DNA from: Caenispirillum bisanense
GTDB taxonomy: Bacteria > Pseudomonadota > Alphaproteobacteria > Rhodospirillales > Rhodospirillaceae
Reading direction: 5' to 3'
DNA: 64,000 bases
Assembly: GCF_900230255.1 (NCBI RefSeq)
Contig: NZ_OCNJ01000001.1
Span: 62,001-126,000 of the forward strand
This document shows, piece by piece, positions 29,740 to 39,302 of this stretch. Numbering within the stretch: the stretch's first letter is position 1; every line of letters begins with the position of its first letter. Position numbers and translations under genes: made by a program. The notes beneath the pieces were generated by a model, which ran no database searches, was not told the DNA's origin, and worked only from the letters and a program-made list of their open reading frames with translations.

Positions 29740-31219
29740 CCTACGGTATGCACAGAACTCGCCCCTTGAAGGGCACGGGCCGGTTGTGATTCGGTGGGGA
29801 GCTTCCGAGGCAAGCGACGGAGGCATCCCATGAGCGAGATCAGGCTCGGCTATTTCGGCGACCGGCGCAACGGCGCGACCGGCTCCGAGCTGGTAGAGGG
29901 AATGGTTCGCAGCGGCAGCGCCGTGGTTCGCAAGGCGGCGACCGGCCGGGCGGCGGAGGTGCGGATCGGGCGCTGGCTGGGCAATGCGGCGGTGACGGTC
30001 GAGGAGATGGCCGCCACGGCGGCCCGGCGGGTGGGTCGGGCAGTGGCCGGGCGGACCATTCTGGCCATTCAGGACACGACGACGATCACCTTCCGGGGCC
30101 AGGAGGCGGAGTACGCCGGGCTCGGCCAGGCCAACGACAAGGCGCCGGGCTTCTTCATCCATCCGACCATCGCGGTCGACGCCGAAACCGACCATCTGCT
30201 CGGGGTGGCGCACGCCGAGATCTGGACGCGTGGAACCGGTGCCGACGCGCCGGATCGGTCGCGGCGCAACCAACGACCGGTCGAGCAGAAGGAAACCCGT
30301 CGCTGGATCGAGGGCGCCGCCCGGGCCGCCGAGACCCTGGCGGAGGCGGCGCAGGTCATCGTCGTCGCCGACCGCGAGGGCGACTTCTACGCCAACTTCG
30401 CGAGCCGGCCCCCGACGGTCGATCTCCTCGTCCGCGCCATGCACGACCGGTCGATCGTCGGCGGCAAGCTGTTCGCCGCGGCCGACGCCTGGCGTCCCGC
30501 CGATCGTCGGGACATCACCGCGACGCCGCCGCGGCCCACCGGCATGTCCAAGAAGCAGCGGCGGACGCCCCGCCACATGGAGGTCGAGATCCGCTTCGGC
30601 ACCGTCGCCCTGCGGCCGCCGGGCAGCGGCAACGTGAAGGCGGCATCGGAGCCGATCGGCCTCACGCTCGTCGACGTCCGCGAGGTGAACGCCGCGCCCG
30701 GGCGCTCGCCGGTGCGGTGGCGGCTGCTGACGACGCTGGCGGTCGCGACGGTCGAGGACGCCTGGCGGGTGGTCGACCATTACCGCCGCCGCTGGCGCAT
30801 CGAACAGGTCTTCCGGGCGATGAAATCCGACGGCCTCGGGCTCAACCGCACACAGGTCCGCGACCGCCACCGGCTCTTCAACCTGTCCATGGCGGCGCTC
30901 GTCGCGGCCGTGCGGACGATCCAGCTGGTCGACGCCCGCTCCGGCGGGTCGCGCCCGGCGACCGACGTCCTCGACGACGAAGACCGGCTCGACGCGGCCG
31001 AAGCCATCGGCAAGAGCCTCGAAGGCAAGACCGAGCGGCAGAAGAACCCCCACCCGCGCCGCAGCCTCGCATGGCTGTCCTGGATCGCCGCCCGCCTCGG
31101 CGGCTGGCACTGCTACTACAAGCCTCCGGGCCCGAAGACCATGCACAGCGGCTGGGAGCACCTCAACCAGCGTATCGAGGGCTACAGGCTGGCTCGGGGA
31201 GATCTGTGAATCCCGTAGG
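29740..31219 (+). mobile_element. IS4-family insertion sequence, complete (1480 bp)
   Basis: Ends are imperfect inverted repeats: left CCTACGGTATGCACAGA, right (complement) CCTACGGGATTCACAGA, 20 of 26 positions identical over the terminal 26 bp. It is flanked by a perfect 7-bp direct repeat, CCTTGAG. Removing the IS and one copy of CCTTGAG restores an uninterrupted repeat element (see 29721 and 31220). It contains one intact transposase gene; the intact ends and duplication indicate a recent insertion. The IS subgroup was not determined. Confidence 0.93.
29830..31209 (+). CDS. IS4-family transposase (DDE)
   Basis: 459 residues from ATG 29830 (MSEIRLGYFGDRRNGATGSEL) with GGAGG 6 nt upstream. 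The N-terminal Tn5-like DNA-binding part is followed by the DDE catalytic core: first Asp in LAIQDTTTITF, second Asp in IVVADREGDFYANF, and the IS4 signature Y-x2-R-x3-E-x6-K in YRRRWRIEQVFRAMK. The frame is uninterrupted and the C-terminus reaches into the right inverted repeat. All catalytic residues are present, so it is probably active. GC content resembles the chromosome. Confidence 0.95.
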   Translation: MSEIRLGYFGDRRNGATGSELVEGMVRSGSAVVRKAATGRAAEVRIGRWLGNAAVTVEEMAATAARRVGRAVAGRTILAIQDTTTITFRGQEAEYAGLGQANDKAPGFFIHPTIAVDAETDHLLGVAHAEIWTRGTGADAPDRSRRNQRPVEQKETRRWIEGAARAAETLAEAAQVIVVADREGDFYANFASRPPTVDLLVRAMHDRSIVGGKLFAAADAWRPADRRDITATPPRPTGMSKKQRRTPRHMEVEIRFGTVALRPPGSGNVKAASEPIGLTLVDVREVNAAPGRSPVRWRLLTTLAVATVEDAWRVVDHYRRRWRIEQVFRAMKSDGLGLNRTQVRDRHRLFNLSMAALVAAVRTIQLVDARSGGSRPATDVLDDEDRLDAAEAIGKSLEGKTERQKNPHPRRSLAWLSWIAARLGGWHCYYKPPGPKTMHSGWEHLNQRIEGYRLARGDL

Positions 31220-31326
31220 CCTTGAGCCGGGCATCCACGGCTCCCCCGACGGTGGCCGTGGAGGACGGTGCCCTGCGGCCACCGCCGGTGACGCCGTGGA
31301 TGGCCGGGTCGAGCCCGGCCATGACA
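31220..31326. repeat. right fragment of repeat copy D
   Basis: Begins with the second CCTTGAG duplication (31220-31226) and continues GCCGGGCATCCACGG through to GGCCATGACA. Joined to 29721-29739 minus one duplication it gives a 119-bp repeat, the family length. Confidence 0.9.
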
Positions 31327-31364
31327 TTTTCTAAGCGATAACAAGGGTGTGAAGCAGGCCTCCC

Positions 31365-33419
<2,055 letters not shown>

Positions 33420-33737
33420 TCAATGGTTCTCGGGCAGCGTGTCGAGAAAGGCGGCGCAGGCGGCGCGCAGGTCGGGCGTGGCGCGGCGCAGGTCGTAGGC
33501 GGCGCGCACGGCAGCCGTGTCGGCGTCACGGTCGAGCCCGAGGGAGGCGATGTAGGCCGACAGGCGGCGCTGGGCGGCGGCGGGGCGCAGGCGGCCGGCG
33601 TCGGAACGGGCGTCGCTCATCTCGGCGCCGTACTCCATGAAGCAGGCGTAGGCGAGCACCGGCCCGTCCTGCCGCGCCGCCGCCGGCGAGGCGGCGAGGC
33701 ACAGCGGCAGGAGGAGGAGGGCGAGCCGCCGGCGCAT
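33420..33737 (-). CDS. small secreted hypothetical protein at the end of the fliP operon
   Basis: 105 residues. N-terminal signal peptide MRRRLALLLLPLCLAASPAAA, probable cleavage after AAA or AARQ. The mature part is helical and Ala/Arg-rich (ARSDAGRLRPAAAQRRLSAYIASLGLDRDADTAAVRAAYDLRRATPDLRAACAAFLDTLPENH) with two cysteines, C32 and C94. No domain recognised. It begins 8 nt after the fliP stop, so it should share the flagellar transcript and may act in the periplasm. Confidence 0.6.
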   Translation of the reverse strand: MRRRLALLLLPLCLAASPAAARQDGPVLAYACFMEYGAEMSDARSDAGRLRPAAAQRRLSAYIASLGLDRDADTAAVRAAYDLRRATPDLRAACAAFLDTLPENH

Positions 33738-33745
33738 GATCGCCG

Positions 33746-34528
33746 CTATCCGCCGAAGCTCTGCACCAGGCTGCCGACCAGCACGTACCAGCCGTCCACC
33801 AGCACGAAGAAGATAAGCTTGAAGGGCAGGGCGAGCATCATGGGCGGCAGCATCATCATGCCCATGGACATGAGGACCGAGGCGACCACCATGTCGATGA
33901 TGATGAAGGGCACGTAGAGCAGGAAGCCGATCTCGAAGGCGCGGCGCAGCTCGCTGATCATGAAGGCGGGCACGAGCGCGCGCAGGGGCGTCGCCTCGGG
34001 CGATTCCGGCTCCGGCAGGTTGGCGATGTCGAGGAACAGCTGCAGGTCGCGCTCGCGCACGTGCGTCATCATGAAGCCGTGGAACGGCTCGATGGCGCGG
34101 TCGAAGGCCTCGAACTCGTCGATCTGTTCGTTGACCATGGGTACGACCGCGCTGTCCCAGGCCTGCTCGAAGATCGGCTGCATGATGAAGAAGGTGAGGA
34201 ACATCGCCAGGCTCACCAGCACCATGTTGGGCGGCGTGGTGTTGGTGCCCATGGCGACGCGCAGGATGGAGAACACCACCACGATGCGCACGAAGCTGGT
34301 CACCATCATGAGGATGGACGGCGCCAGCGCGATCACGGTGATGAGCAGCACCAGCTGAACGATGCGGCTGGTGGTGGAGCCGGTGTCGTCGCCCAGTTCC
34401 ACGGTCACCGACTGGGCGAGCGCGTCCGGGGCGGCCAGCAGGCCGAGGCAGAGGGCCGCGAGCAGGGCGAGCGGCAGGGCCGTCAGCAGGCGCCGAAGGC
34501 CGGAAGGCAGGGCGGCGGCGGTCATCAT
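33746..34528 (-). CDS. fliP: flagellar type III export gate protein FliP
   Basis: 260 residues. Core of the FliPQR export channel in the inner membrane. A cleavable signal (LLTALPLALLAALCLGLLAAPDALA) precedes the mature region; then TSFVRIVVVFSILRVAMGTNTTPPNMVLVSLAMFLTFFIM, an extracytoplasmic loop (EQAWDSAVVPMVNEQIDEFEAFDRAIEPF), and the conserved C-terminal block ALVPAFMISELRRAFEIGFLLYVPFIIIDMVVASVLMSMGMMMLPPMMLALPFKLIFFVLVDGW. Complete. The start overlaps the fliO stop (ATGA). Confidence 0.97.
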   Translation of the reverse strand: MMTAAALPSGLRRLLTALPLALLAALCLGLLAAPDALAQSVTVELGDDTGSTTSRIVQLVLLITVIALAPSILMMVTSFVRIVVVFSILRVAMGTNTTPPNMVLVSLAMFLTFFIMQPIFEQAWDSAVVPMVNEQIDEFEAFDRAIEPFHGFMMTHVRERDLQLFLDIANLPEPESPEATPLRALVPAFMISELRRAFEIGFLLYVPFIIIDMVVASVLMSMGMMMLPPMMLALPFKLIFFVLVDGWYVLVGSLVQSFGG

Positions 34529-34899
34529 CGCGGCTCCTCCTGCGGCGGGACGGCGGCGCTCGGCGCGTGGGGCAGGGCGGGGGCGGCGGCGGCCGGCTCG
34601 TCGTCGGCGGTGGCGGCGACCAGATCCTCGGGCGGGGCGGCGATGCCGGCCTCGACCACGAGGTCGCGGGTGGTGGAGAGCAGCAGCAGGTGTTCCTTGT
34701 CGTCGCGCCGCACCAGCACGAGGCGGCGGCGGGCGTCGATGGGCATGACCTCGACGATGCCGAGGCGGCGGCCGCGCCGCAGCCGCCGGGCGCCGCCGGG
34801 GGCGAGGCCGAAGCGGCGGGCCGCCCAGCCGACCAGCAGCACGAGGCCGAGGACCAGCGCGAGCGCCAGGGCGAAGCGGAAGTAGACGAGCGGGTCCAT
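34525..34899 (-). CDS. fliO: flagellar biosynthesis protein FliO
   Basis: 124 residues. Small bitopic protein that helps FliP assembly. One transmembrane helix (FRFALALALVLGLVLLVGWAARRFG), then the cytoplasmic FliO motif LGIVEVMPIDARRRLVLVRRDDKEHLLLLSTTRDLVVE and a Pro/Ala-rich acidic tail. Assigned from this pattern and from position immediately before fliP with 4-nt overlap. Confidence 0.9.
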   Translation of the reverse strand: MDPLVYFRFALALALVLGLVLLVGWAARRFGLAPGGARRLRRGRRLGIVEVMPIDARRRLVLVRRDDKEHLLLLSTTRDLVVEAGIAAPPEDLVAATADDEPAAAAPALPHAPSAAVPPQEEPR

Positions 34900-34918
34900 G
34901 GGGCGGGGCGCGGCGGGC

Positions 34919-35248
34919 TCAGTCGATGTCGGTCTGCAGGCGCCGGTAGACGGCCGCCGCCCGCGTCGGATCGGCGGGCTGGGTGCCGCCGAGATGTGCT
35001 GCGTACTGGCTTTTCAGGTCTTCTTCAAGCTGGTCGAGCGAGGTCAGCAGGGCTTCCAGCGCCGGCAGCAGGTCGCGGGCGTCGTCCTTCGGCAGCGCGC
35101 CGATGGCGGCACAGGCGGCGGCCACCTTGGCTTCCAGGGCCGACAGGTCGAGCGTGCGGCCCTGCGCCACCAGGCGCCGGCCGGTGGCGACGACGGAGGA
35201 CGCTTTTTCGATGTCGAGGCGAATGTCGTTCAGGCGGTCGCTGCTCAT
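34919..35248 (-). CDS. conserved-context hypothetical protein of the flagellar cluster
   Basis: 109 residues (MSSDRLNDIRLDIEKASSVVATGRRLVAQGRTLDLSALEAKVAAACAAIGALPKDDARDLLPALEALLTSLDQLEEDL...). Helical; coiled-coil-like from about 40 to 80. No signal peptide. The helical, FlgN-like spacing (DLSALEAKV...LEALLTSLDQLEEDLKSQYA) hints at a flagellar chaperone, but this is not diagnostic. Its start overlaps the preceding fhlB-like stop by 4 nt and it precedes fliO, so it belongs to the flagellar operon. GTQPADPTRAAAVYRRLQTDID is a conserved-looking tail. Confidence 0.65.
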   Translation of the reverse strand: MSSDRLNDIRLDIEKASSVVATGRRLVAQGRTLDLSALEAKVAAACAAIGALPKDDARDLLPALEALLTSLDQLEEDLKSQYAAHLGGTQPADPTRAAAVYRRLQTDID

Positions 35249-35577
35249 GGCCCGAATGTGCCCGCCGTGGTCTGCGGCGGGATCTCCTGTCCGTTGGCGC
35301 GGTAGACGTAGAGCAGGATCTCCGCCACCGCCGCATAGGCCTCCACCGGGATCTCCATGTCGAGGTCGATGGCGGCGAGGATCTGGGCGAGGTCGGCGTC
35401 TTCGCGCACCCGCACGCCGTTGGCCCAGGCGAGTTCCAGGATCTGTTCGGCGACCGTGCCGCGGCCCGAGGCCACCACCTTGGGCGCCGCGTCGGTCGCC
35501 GGGTCCCACTGCAGGGCCACCGCCACCGATTGCGGCGACGGCGTCGTCTGCGCGCGCGAGTCGCGGTCGTCGGCCAT
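35245..35577 (-). CDS. FhlB: FlhB cytoplasmic-domain-like protein
   Basis: 110 residues lacking membrane segments. The sequence AVALQWDPATDAAPKVVASGRGTVAEQILELAWANGVRVREDADLAQILAAIDLDMEIPVEAYAAVAEILLYVYRANGQ matches the C-terminal half of the FlhB cytoplasmic domain (FlhB-CC), though it has no NPTH cleavage site. Such FhlB paralogues can substitute for the autocleaved FlhB fragment in substrate specificity switching (family knowledge). First gene of the minus arm, divergent from flgB. Confidence 0.85.
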   Translation of the reverse strand: MADDRDSRAQTTPSPQSVAVALQWDPATDAAPKVVASGRGTVAEQILELAWANGVRVREDADLAQILAAIDLDMEIPVEAYAAVAEILLYVYRANGQEIPPQTTAGTFGP

Positions 35578-35630
35578 GGCGAGGCGCCTCCGGCAAGGGG
35601 TCCCGGGAGCGGAGAATGCGTTGGGCGCGC

Positions 35631-35645
35631 TTAAGAAAGAATGAA
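35631..35645. promoter_or_regulatory. CtrA-type box, proximal to fhlB
   Basis: TTAA-N7-TGAA, 7 of 8 bases of the CtrA consensus TTAA-N7-TTAA, 54 bp upstream of the fhlB start and between the two divergent flagellar operons. Confidence 0.5.
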
Positions 35646-35708
35646 GACATCCGGCGCTATGACGGTCGTCACGGCCGCCCGTCGGCGTGCGGTGGAAAGT
35701 GCCGCCGG

Positions 35709-35723
35709 TTTACCGTTCCTTAA
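35709..35723. promoter_or_regulatory. CtrA-type box, proximal to flgB
   Basis: TTTA-N7-TTAA, again 7 of 8 bases of the CtrA consensus, 99 bp upstream of the flgB start. Two such sites in 244 bp of a 70 % GC genome are unlikely by chance. Confidence 0.55.
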
Positions 35724-35821
35724 AGCCGCCGGGGTGACTATGCTCCGACACCCGGTGCCGGATCCGTCCGGTTTCGGGGGTCTGGCCCGGCCCCATCGGC
35801 CGCGGCGGTTGGAGAGACGAG

Positions 35822-36232
35822 ATGGATCTGCAGAACCTCGCCCTGTTCCGCATGACGAAGACCAAGCTGGACTGGCTCGCCCAGCGCCAGAAGGTGCTCG
35901 CGCAGAACATCGCCAACGCCAACACGCCGGAATACAAGGCCAAGGACCTGCGCGAACTGGATTTCGCCAAGGAAATCAAGTCGATCATGGAGCCGCAGGT
36001 GGCGGTTTCCCAGACCGACGCGCGGCACCTGCCGGGCACCCTGCCGACCCGCGGTCCGTTCTACGAGGATTCGCACGGCAAGCCTTTCGAAGAGAGCATC
36101 GACGGCAACCGCGTCGTGCTGGAAGAGCAGATGGAGAAGGTGGGCAAGGTGAAGGGCGAATACACCCTTGCGCTCAACCTGTTCCAGAAGAACGTCAAGA
36201 TGCTGAAGACCGCCCTCGGCAAGCAGAGCTGA
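35822..36232 (+). CDS. flgB: flagellar basal-body rod protein FlgB
   Basis: 136 residues. Proximal rod subunit. The N-terminus has the rod/hook signature LDWLAQRQKVLAQNIANANTPEYKAKDLRELDF (ANT-P-Y-KA). The C-terminal helix GEYTLALNLFQKNVKMLKTALGK is the conserved coiled-coil. Exported by the type III apparatus without cleavage. First gene of the plus arm; preceded by a candidate CtrA box. Confidence 0.96.
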   Translation: MDLQNLALFRMTKTKLDWLAQRQKVLAQNIANANTPEYKAKDLRELDFAKEIKSIMEPQVAVSQTDARHLPGTLPTRGPFYEDSHGKPFEESIDGNRVVLEEQMEKVGKVKGEYTLALNLFQKNVKMLKTALGKQS

Positions 36233-36259
36233 CCCTCGGGACGCAACGGATAAACCGTC

Positions 36260-36670
36260 ATGGACGACCTTTCGAAAAGCTCCGCCATCGCTTCCGCCGG
36301 TATGAAGGCGCAGTCCAAGCGCATCCGCGTGACGTCGGAGAACCTGGCCAACGCCAATTCCATCTCCAACCAGCCGGGCGGCGAGCCCTATCGCCGCAAG
36401 CTGGTGACGTTCAAGAACGTCATGGACCAGGAACTCGACGCGGTGAAGCCCATGGTCCGCCGCAACGAGGAAGACATGAGCGCCTTCGGGCGGAAGTACG
36501 ATCCCGGCCACCCGGCCGCCGACGAGAACGGCTACGTGCTGACGCCCAACGTCAACCCGCTGATCGAACTCATGGACCTGCGCGAAGCCGAGCGGTCCTA
36601 CGAAGCCAACATGAACGTGATCCAGGTCTCCAAGATGCTGGTGTCGCGCACCGTGGACCTGCTGCGCTGA
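36260..36670 (+). CDS. flgC: flagellar basal-body rod protein FlgC
   Basis: 136 residues. Rod subunit partner of FlgB. N-terminal signature AGMKAQSKRIRVTSENLANANS, then GGEPYRRKLVTFKN; C-terminal LTPNVNPLIELMDLREAERSYEANMNVIQVSKMLVSRTVDLLR is the typical ending. Gap of 27 nt from flgB. Confidence 0.97.
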   Translation: MDDLSKSSAIASAGMKAQSKRIRVTSENLANANSISNQPGGEPYRRKLVTFKNVMDQELDAVKPMVRRNEEDMSAFGRKYDPGHPAADENGYVLTPNVNPLIELMDLREAERSYEANMNVIQVSKMLVSRTVDLLR

Positions 36671-36722
36671 CGGACCCTGACGCCCGCCCGTCCGCCGCCG
36701 CCACCGAGAGAGAGTGAGAGAG

Positions 36723-37037
36723 ATGTCGGTCAGCTTCTCCAACGCCATCAACGCCTACAACAGCGCCGCCCGCTCGGTCCGCGAAGGCGCCGCCCAGCCG
36801 GCCGAAGAGGCGGGCCAGGGCTCGGCCTTCGCGTCGCTGGTGAAGGACAGCCTGCGCGAGGCCCGCGACCTGGGCGCCAAGTCCGAAGAGATCCAGATGC
36901 AGGCGGTCAACGGCCAGGCCGATATGCGCGACGTGGTCATGGCCGTCGCCAACGCCGAGATGGCGCTGGACACCGTCGTCACCATCCGCGACCGTGTGCT
37001 GAGCGCCTACCAGGAAATCCTCAAGATGCCGATCTGA
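36723..37037 (+). CDS. fliE: flagellar hook-basal body complex protein FliE
   Basis: 104 residues from ATG 36723; the GTG three codons upstream is not needed. FliE links the MS-ring to the rod. The C-terminal block QAVNGQADMRDVVMAVANAEMALDTVVTIRDRVLSAYQEILKMPI (LxxxV, VxIRDKVLxAYxEIxxM) is diagnostic. The GAGAGAGTGAGAG stretch provides the ribosome binding site. Confidence 0.95.
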   Translation: MSVSFSNAINAYNSAARSVREGAAQPAEEAGQGSAFASLVKDSLREARDLGAKSEEIQMQAVNGQADMRDVVMAVANAEMALDTVVTIRDRVLSAYQEILKMPI

Positions 37038-37090
37038 CGGGTCGGGCGCGCCCGTCCTGTTCCGTTGCGCATCGCCTGCGGCAGCCTGCC

Positions 37091-37357
37091 ATGAATGAAA
37101 GCGTCATCGTCGATATCGCCCGCGACGGCATCTGGACCCTGCTGATGATCTGCGGGCCGACGCTGCTGGTGGCGCTGGGGGTCGGCGTGCTGGTGTCGCT
37201 GGTCCAGACCCTGACCCACATCCAGGAAATGACCCTGACCTTCGTGCCGAAGATTCTGGCGATGTTCCTGTCGATCCTGTTCTTCCTGCCCTTCATGATC
37301 CGCCAGATCGACGAGTTCTGGCTGCGCATGATGGACAGCGTGGTCAATCTGGAGTAG
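37091..37357 (+). CDS. fliQ: flagellar export gate protein FliQ
   Basis: 88 residues, two transmembrane helices: ARDGIWTLLMICGPTLLVALGVGVLVSLVQ and KILAMFLSILFFLPFMIRQIDEFW with the conserved loop VQTLTHIQEMTLTFVPK between them. Part of the FliPQR channel. Complete, in the usual order before fliR. Confidence 0.96.
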   Translation: MNESVIVDIARDGIWTLLMICGPTLLVALGVGVLVSLVQTLTHIQEMTLTFVPKILAMFLSILFFLPFMIRQIDEFWLRMMDSVVNLE

Positions 37358-37436
37358 CCCCGGTCGGGCCGGGCGCATCGCCGCCCGCCGCCGTTCGCCC
37401 CTGCCGCCGCCGGTCTGCCGGAGGGACCCGCCGCCC

Positions 37437-38213
37437 ATGCTGTCCGAGTTCCTGACGTCGAACGTGTTCGCGTTCCTGCTCGTGTTCGCGCGGCTGGGCT
37501 CCATGTTCATGTTCCTGCCCGGGTTTTCGGCCTATTACGTGACGACGCGGGCGCGCCTCGCCATGGCGCTGGTCATCACGCTGGTGGTGACGCCGGTGGT
37601 GGCGGCCGCCCTGCCGGCCATGCCGGGCACCACGGGCGGGCTGCTGCTGCTGCTCGGCACCGAGATCCTCATCGGTCTGTTCCTCGGCCTGTTCGCCCAG
37701 TTCCTGATGACCGCGCTGGCCGTCGCCGGCACCTCCATCGGCCGCGACACGGGGCTGATGAACGCCATGGTGTTCGACCCGGTGACCGAGAGCCAGGGCG
37801 CCATCGTCATCAGCTTCATCACCATCACCGGCATCGTGCTGATGTTCGCCATGGACATGCACCACCTGATGATCGGTGCGCTGGTGTCGAGCTACGCCAC
37901 CTTCCCGCCGCTCGGCGGCCGGTTCATCATCGGCGACGCCCTGCGGGTGCTGACCGACACGCTGGATGCGTCGTTCCTCATCGGCGTGCAGATCGCGGCG
38001 CCCTTCCTGGTGTTCAACCTGGTGTTCCAGATCGGCATGGGCCTGCTGTCGCGCCTGTCGCCGCAGATGAACGTGTTCTTCATCGCCCTGCCCATCCAGA
38101 TCCTGTTCGGCCTGGGTGCGCTGGCGGTGGCGCTGCCGGCCATGATGTTCGTGTTCCTGCGGTTCTTCGAGACCAACCTGACCGGCTTCCTGCCGGGCAT
38201 CGGCGGAGGCTGA
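37437..38213 (+). CDS. fliR: flagellar export gate protein FliR
   Basis: 258 residues with six or so transmembrane segments. Export-gate component. Conserved features: LVFARLGSMFMFLPGFSAYYVTTRARLAMALVITLVVTPV and EILIGLFLGLFAQFLMTALAVAGTSIGRDTGLMNAMVFDP, later APFLVFNLVFQIGMGLLSRLSPQMNVFFIALPIQI. The gap to flhB is 3 nt, so translation is coupled. Confidence 0.96.
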   Translation: MLSEFLTSNVFAFLLVFARLGSMFMFLPGFSAYYVTTRARLAMALVITLVVTPVVAAALPAMPGTTGGLLLLLGTEILIGLFLGLFAQFLMTALAVAGTSIGRDTGLMNAMVFDPVTESQGAIVISFITITGIVLMFAMDMHHLMIGALVSSYATFPPLGGRFIIGDALRVLTDTLDASFLIGVQIAAPFLVFNLVFQIGMGLLSRLSPQMNVFFIALPIQILFGLGALAVALPAMMFVFLRFFETNLTGFLPGIGGG

Positions 38214-38216
38214 GCG

Positions 38217-39302
38217 GTGGCCGACGAAGACAAGGACTCGAAAACAGAAGAGCCGACCGCCAGACGGTTGGAGAAAGCCCGCGACGACGGCCAGGTCGCC
38301 GTATCGCAGGAAGTGCGCACGCTGTTCATGCTGGGCGGCGTGCTGATCATCGCCTGGCTGCTGGCGCCCTGGGTGATGGGCGGCTTGCGCGACTACATGC
38401 GCGGCTTCATCGAGCACGTCGCCGTCATGGACACCACGGTCGAGGGCGTCCAGGAGATGTTCGGCAAGGTGGTGCTGGAAGTGAGCCTGTGGCTGGCGAT
38501 GCCCATCGGCCTGCTCGGCATCCTCGCCGTGCTCGGCACCACCACCCAGGTGGGCCTGCTGTTCACCGCCAAGAAGCTCGAACCGAAGCTGAGCACCATC
38601 AACCCCATCAAGGGGTTCGGCCGGCTGTTCTCCATGAACTCGGTGATCGAGTTCCTCAAGTCCATCGCCAAGGTGTTCATCATCGCGGTGGTGGGCGTGC
38701 TGGCGGTGGTGCCGGTGATGCGCAGCCCCGACCAGATGGTCGACGAATCGCTGCTGGCGACGCTCGACCACGCCCATACCGCCATCGTCCTGCTGCTCGG
38801 CGCCGTCGTGGCGGCGGTGCTGGCGCTGGCCGTCGCCGACTTCGTGTGGCAGCGCCACCAGCACCGCGACAGCCTGAAGATGAGCAAGCAGGAGATGAAG
38901 GACGAGTTCAAGGACCAGGAAGGCGATCCGCAGGTCAAGGGCAAGATCCGCCAGCTGCGTCAGCAGCGCGCCAAGCAGCGCATGATGTCGGCGGTGCCCG
39001 ACGCGAACGTGGTGGTCACGAACCCGACCCACTTCGCCGTGGCGTTGAAGTACGACATGGAGAAAATGGCGGCCCCCGTGGTGGTCGCCAAGGGTCAGGA
39101 TCTCATCGCGCTGAAGATCCGCGAAATCGCCGAGGAGAACGACGTGCCCATCGTGGAGAACCCGCCGCTCGCCCGCGCCCTGTTCAAGGCCGTCGACCTG
39201 GAGGAGGAAATCCCCCAGGAGCATTACAAGGCCGTCGCCGAGGTCATCGGCTACGTCATGAAGCTGAAGAAGGCGGGGGGCGGCCGGCGTGTCCGTCACT
39301 GA
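38217..39302 (+). CDS. flhB: flagellar export gate protein FlhB
   Basis: 361 residues from GTG 38217 (MADEDKDSKTEEPTARRLEKARDDGQVAVSQE, the family N-terminus). Four transmembrane helices, then the cytoplasmic domain with the autocleavage motif N269-P-T-H272 in VVTNPTHFAVALKY. Controls substrate class switching from rod/hook to filament. Its 3' end overlaps the cckA start by 14 nt. With a separate fhlB-like gene upstream, the genome encodes both FlhB and a free copy of part of its cytoplasmic domain. Confidence 0.97.
   Translation: MADEDKDSKTEEPTARRLEKARDDGQVAVSQEVRTLFMLGGVLIIAWLLAPWVMGGLRDYMRGFIEHVAVMDTTVEGVQEMFGKVVLEVSLWLAMPIGLLGILAVLGTTTQVGLLFTAKKLEPKLSTINPIKGFGRLFSMNSVIEFLKSIAKVFIIAVVGVLAVVPVMRSPDQMVDESLLATLDHAHTAIVLLLGAVVAAVLALAVADFVWQRHQHRDSLKMSKQEMKDEFKDQEGDPQVKGKIRQLRQQRAKQRMMSAVPDANVVVTNPTHFAVALKYDMEKMAAPVVVAKGQDLIALKIREIAEENDVPIVENPPLARALFKAVDLEEEIPQEHYKAVAEVIGYVMKLKKAGGGRRVRH

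Noticed and set aside
29568-29831. Small frames encoding VMAGLDPAIHG-type peptides around repeat copies (also at 10824-11801, 14208-15206, 46696-47385).
   Set aside because: They are read through the palindromic repeat and differ in flanking residues between copies; treated as a nucleotide repeat, not proteins.
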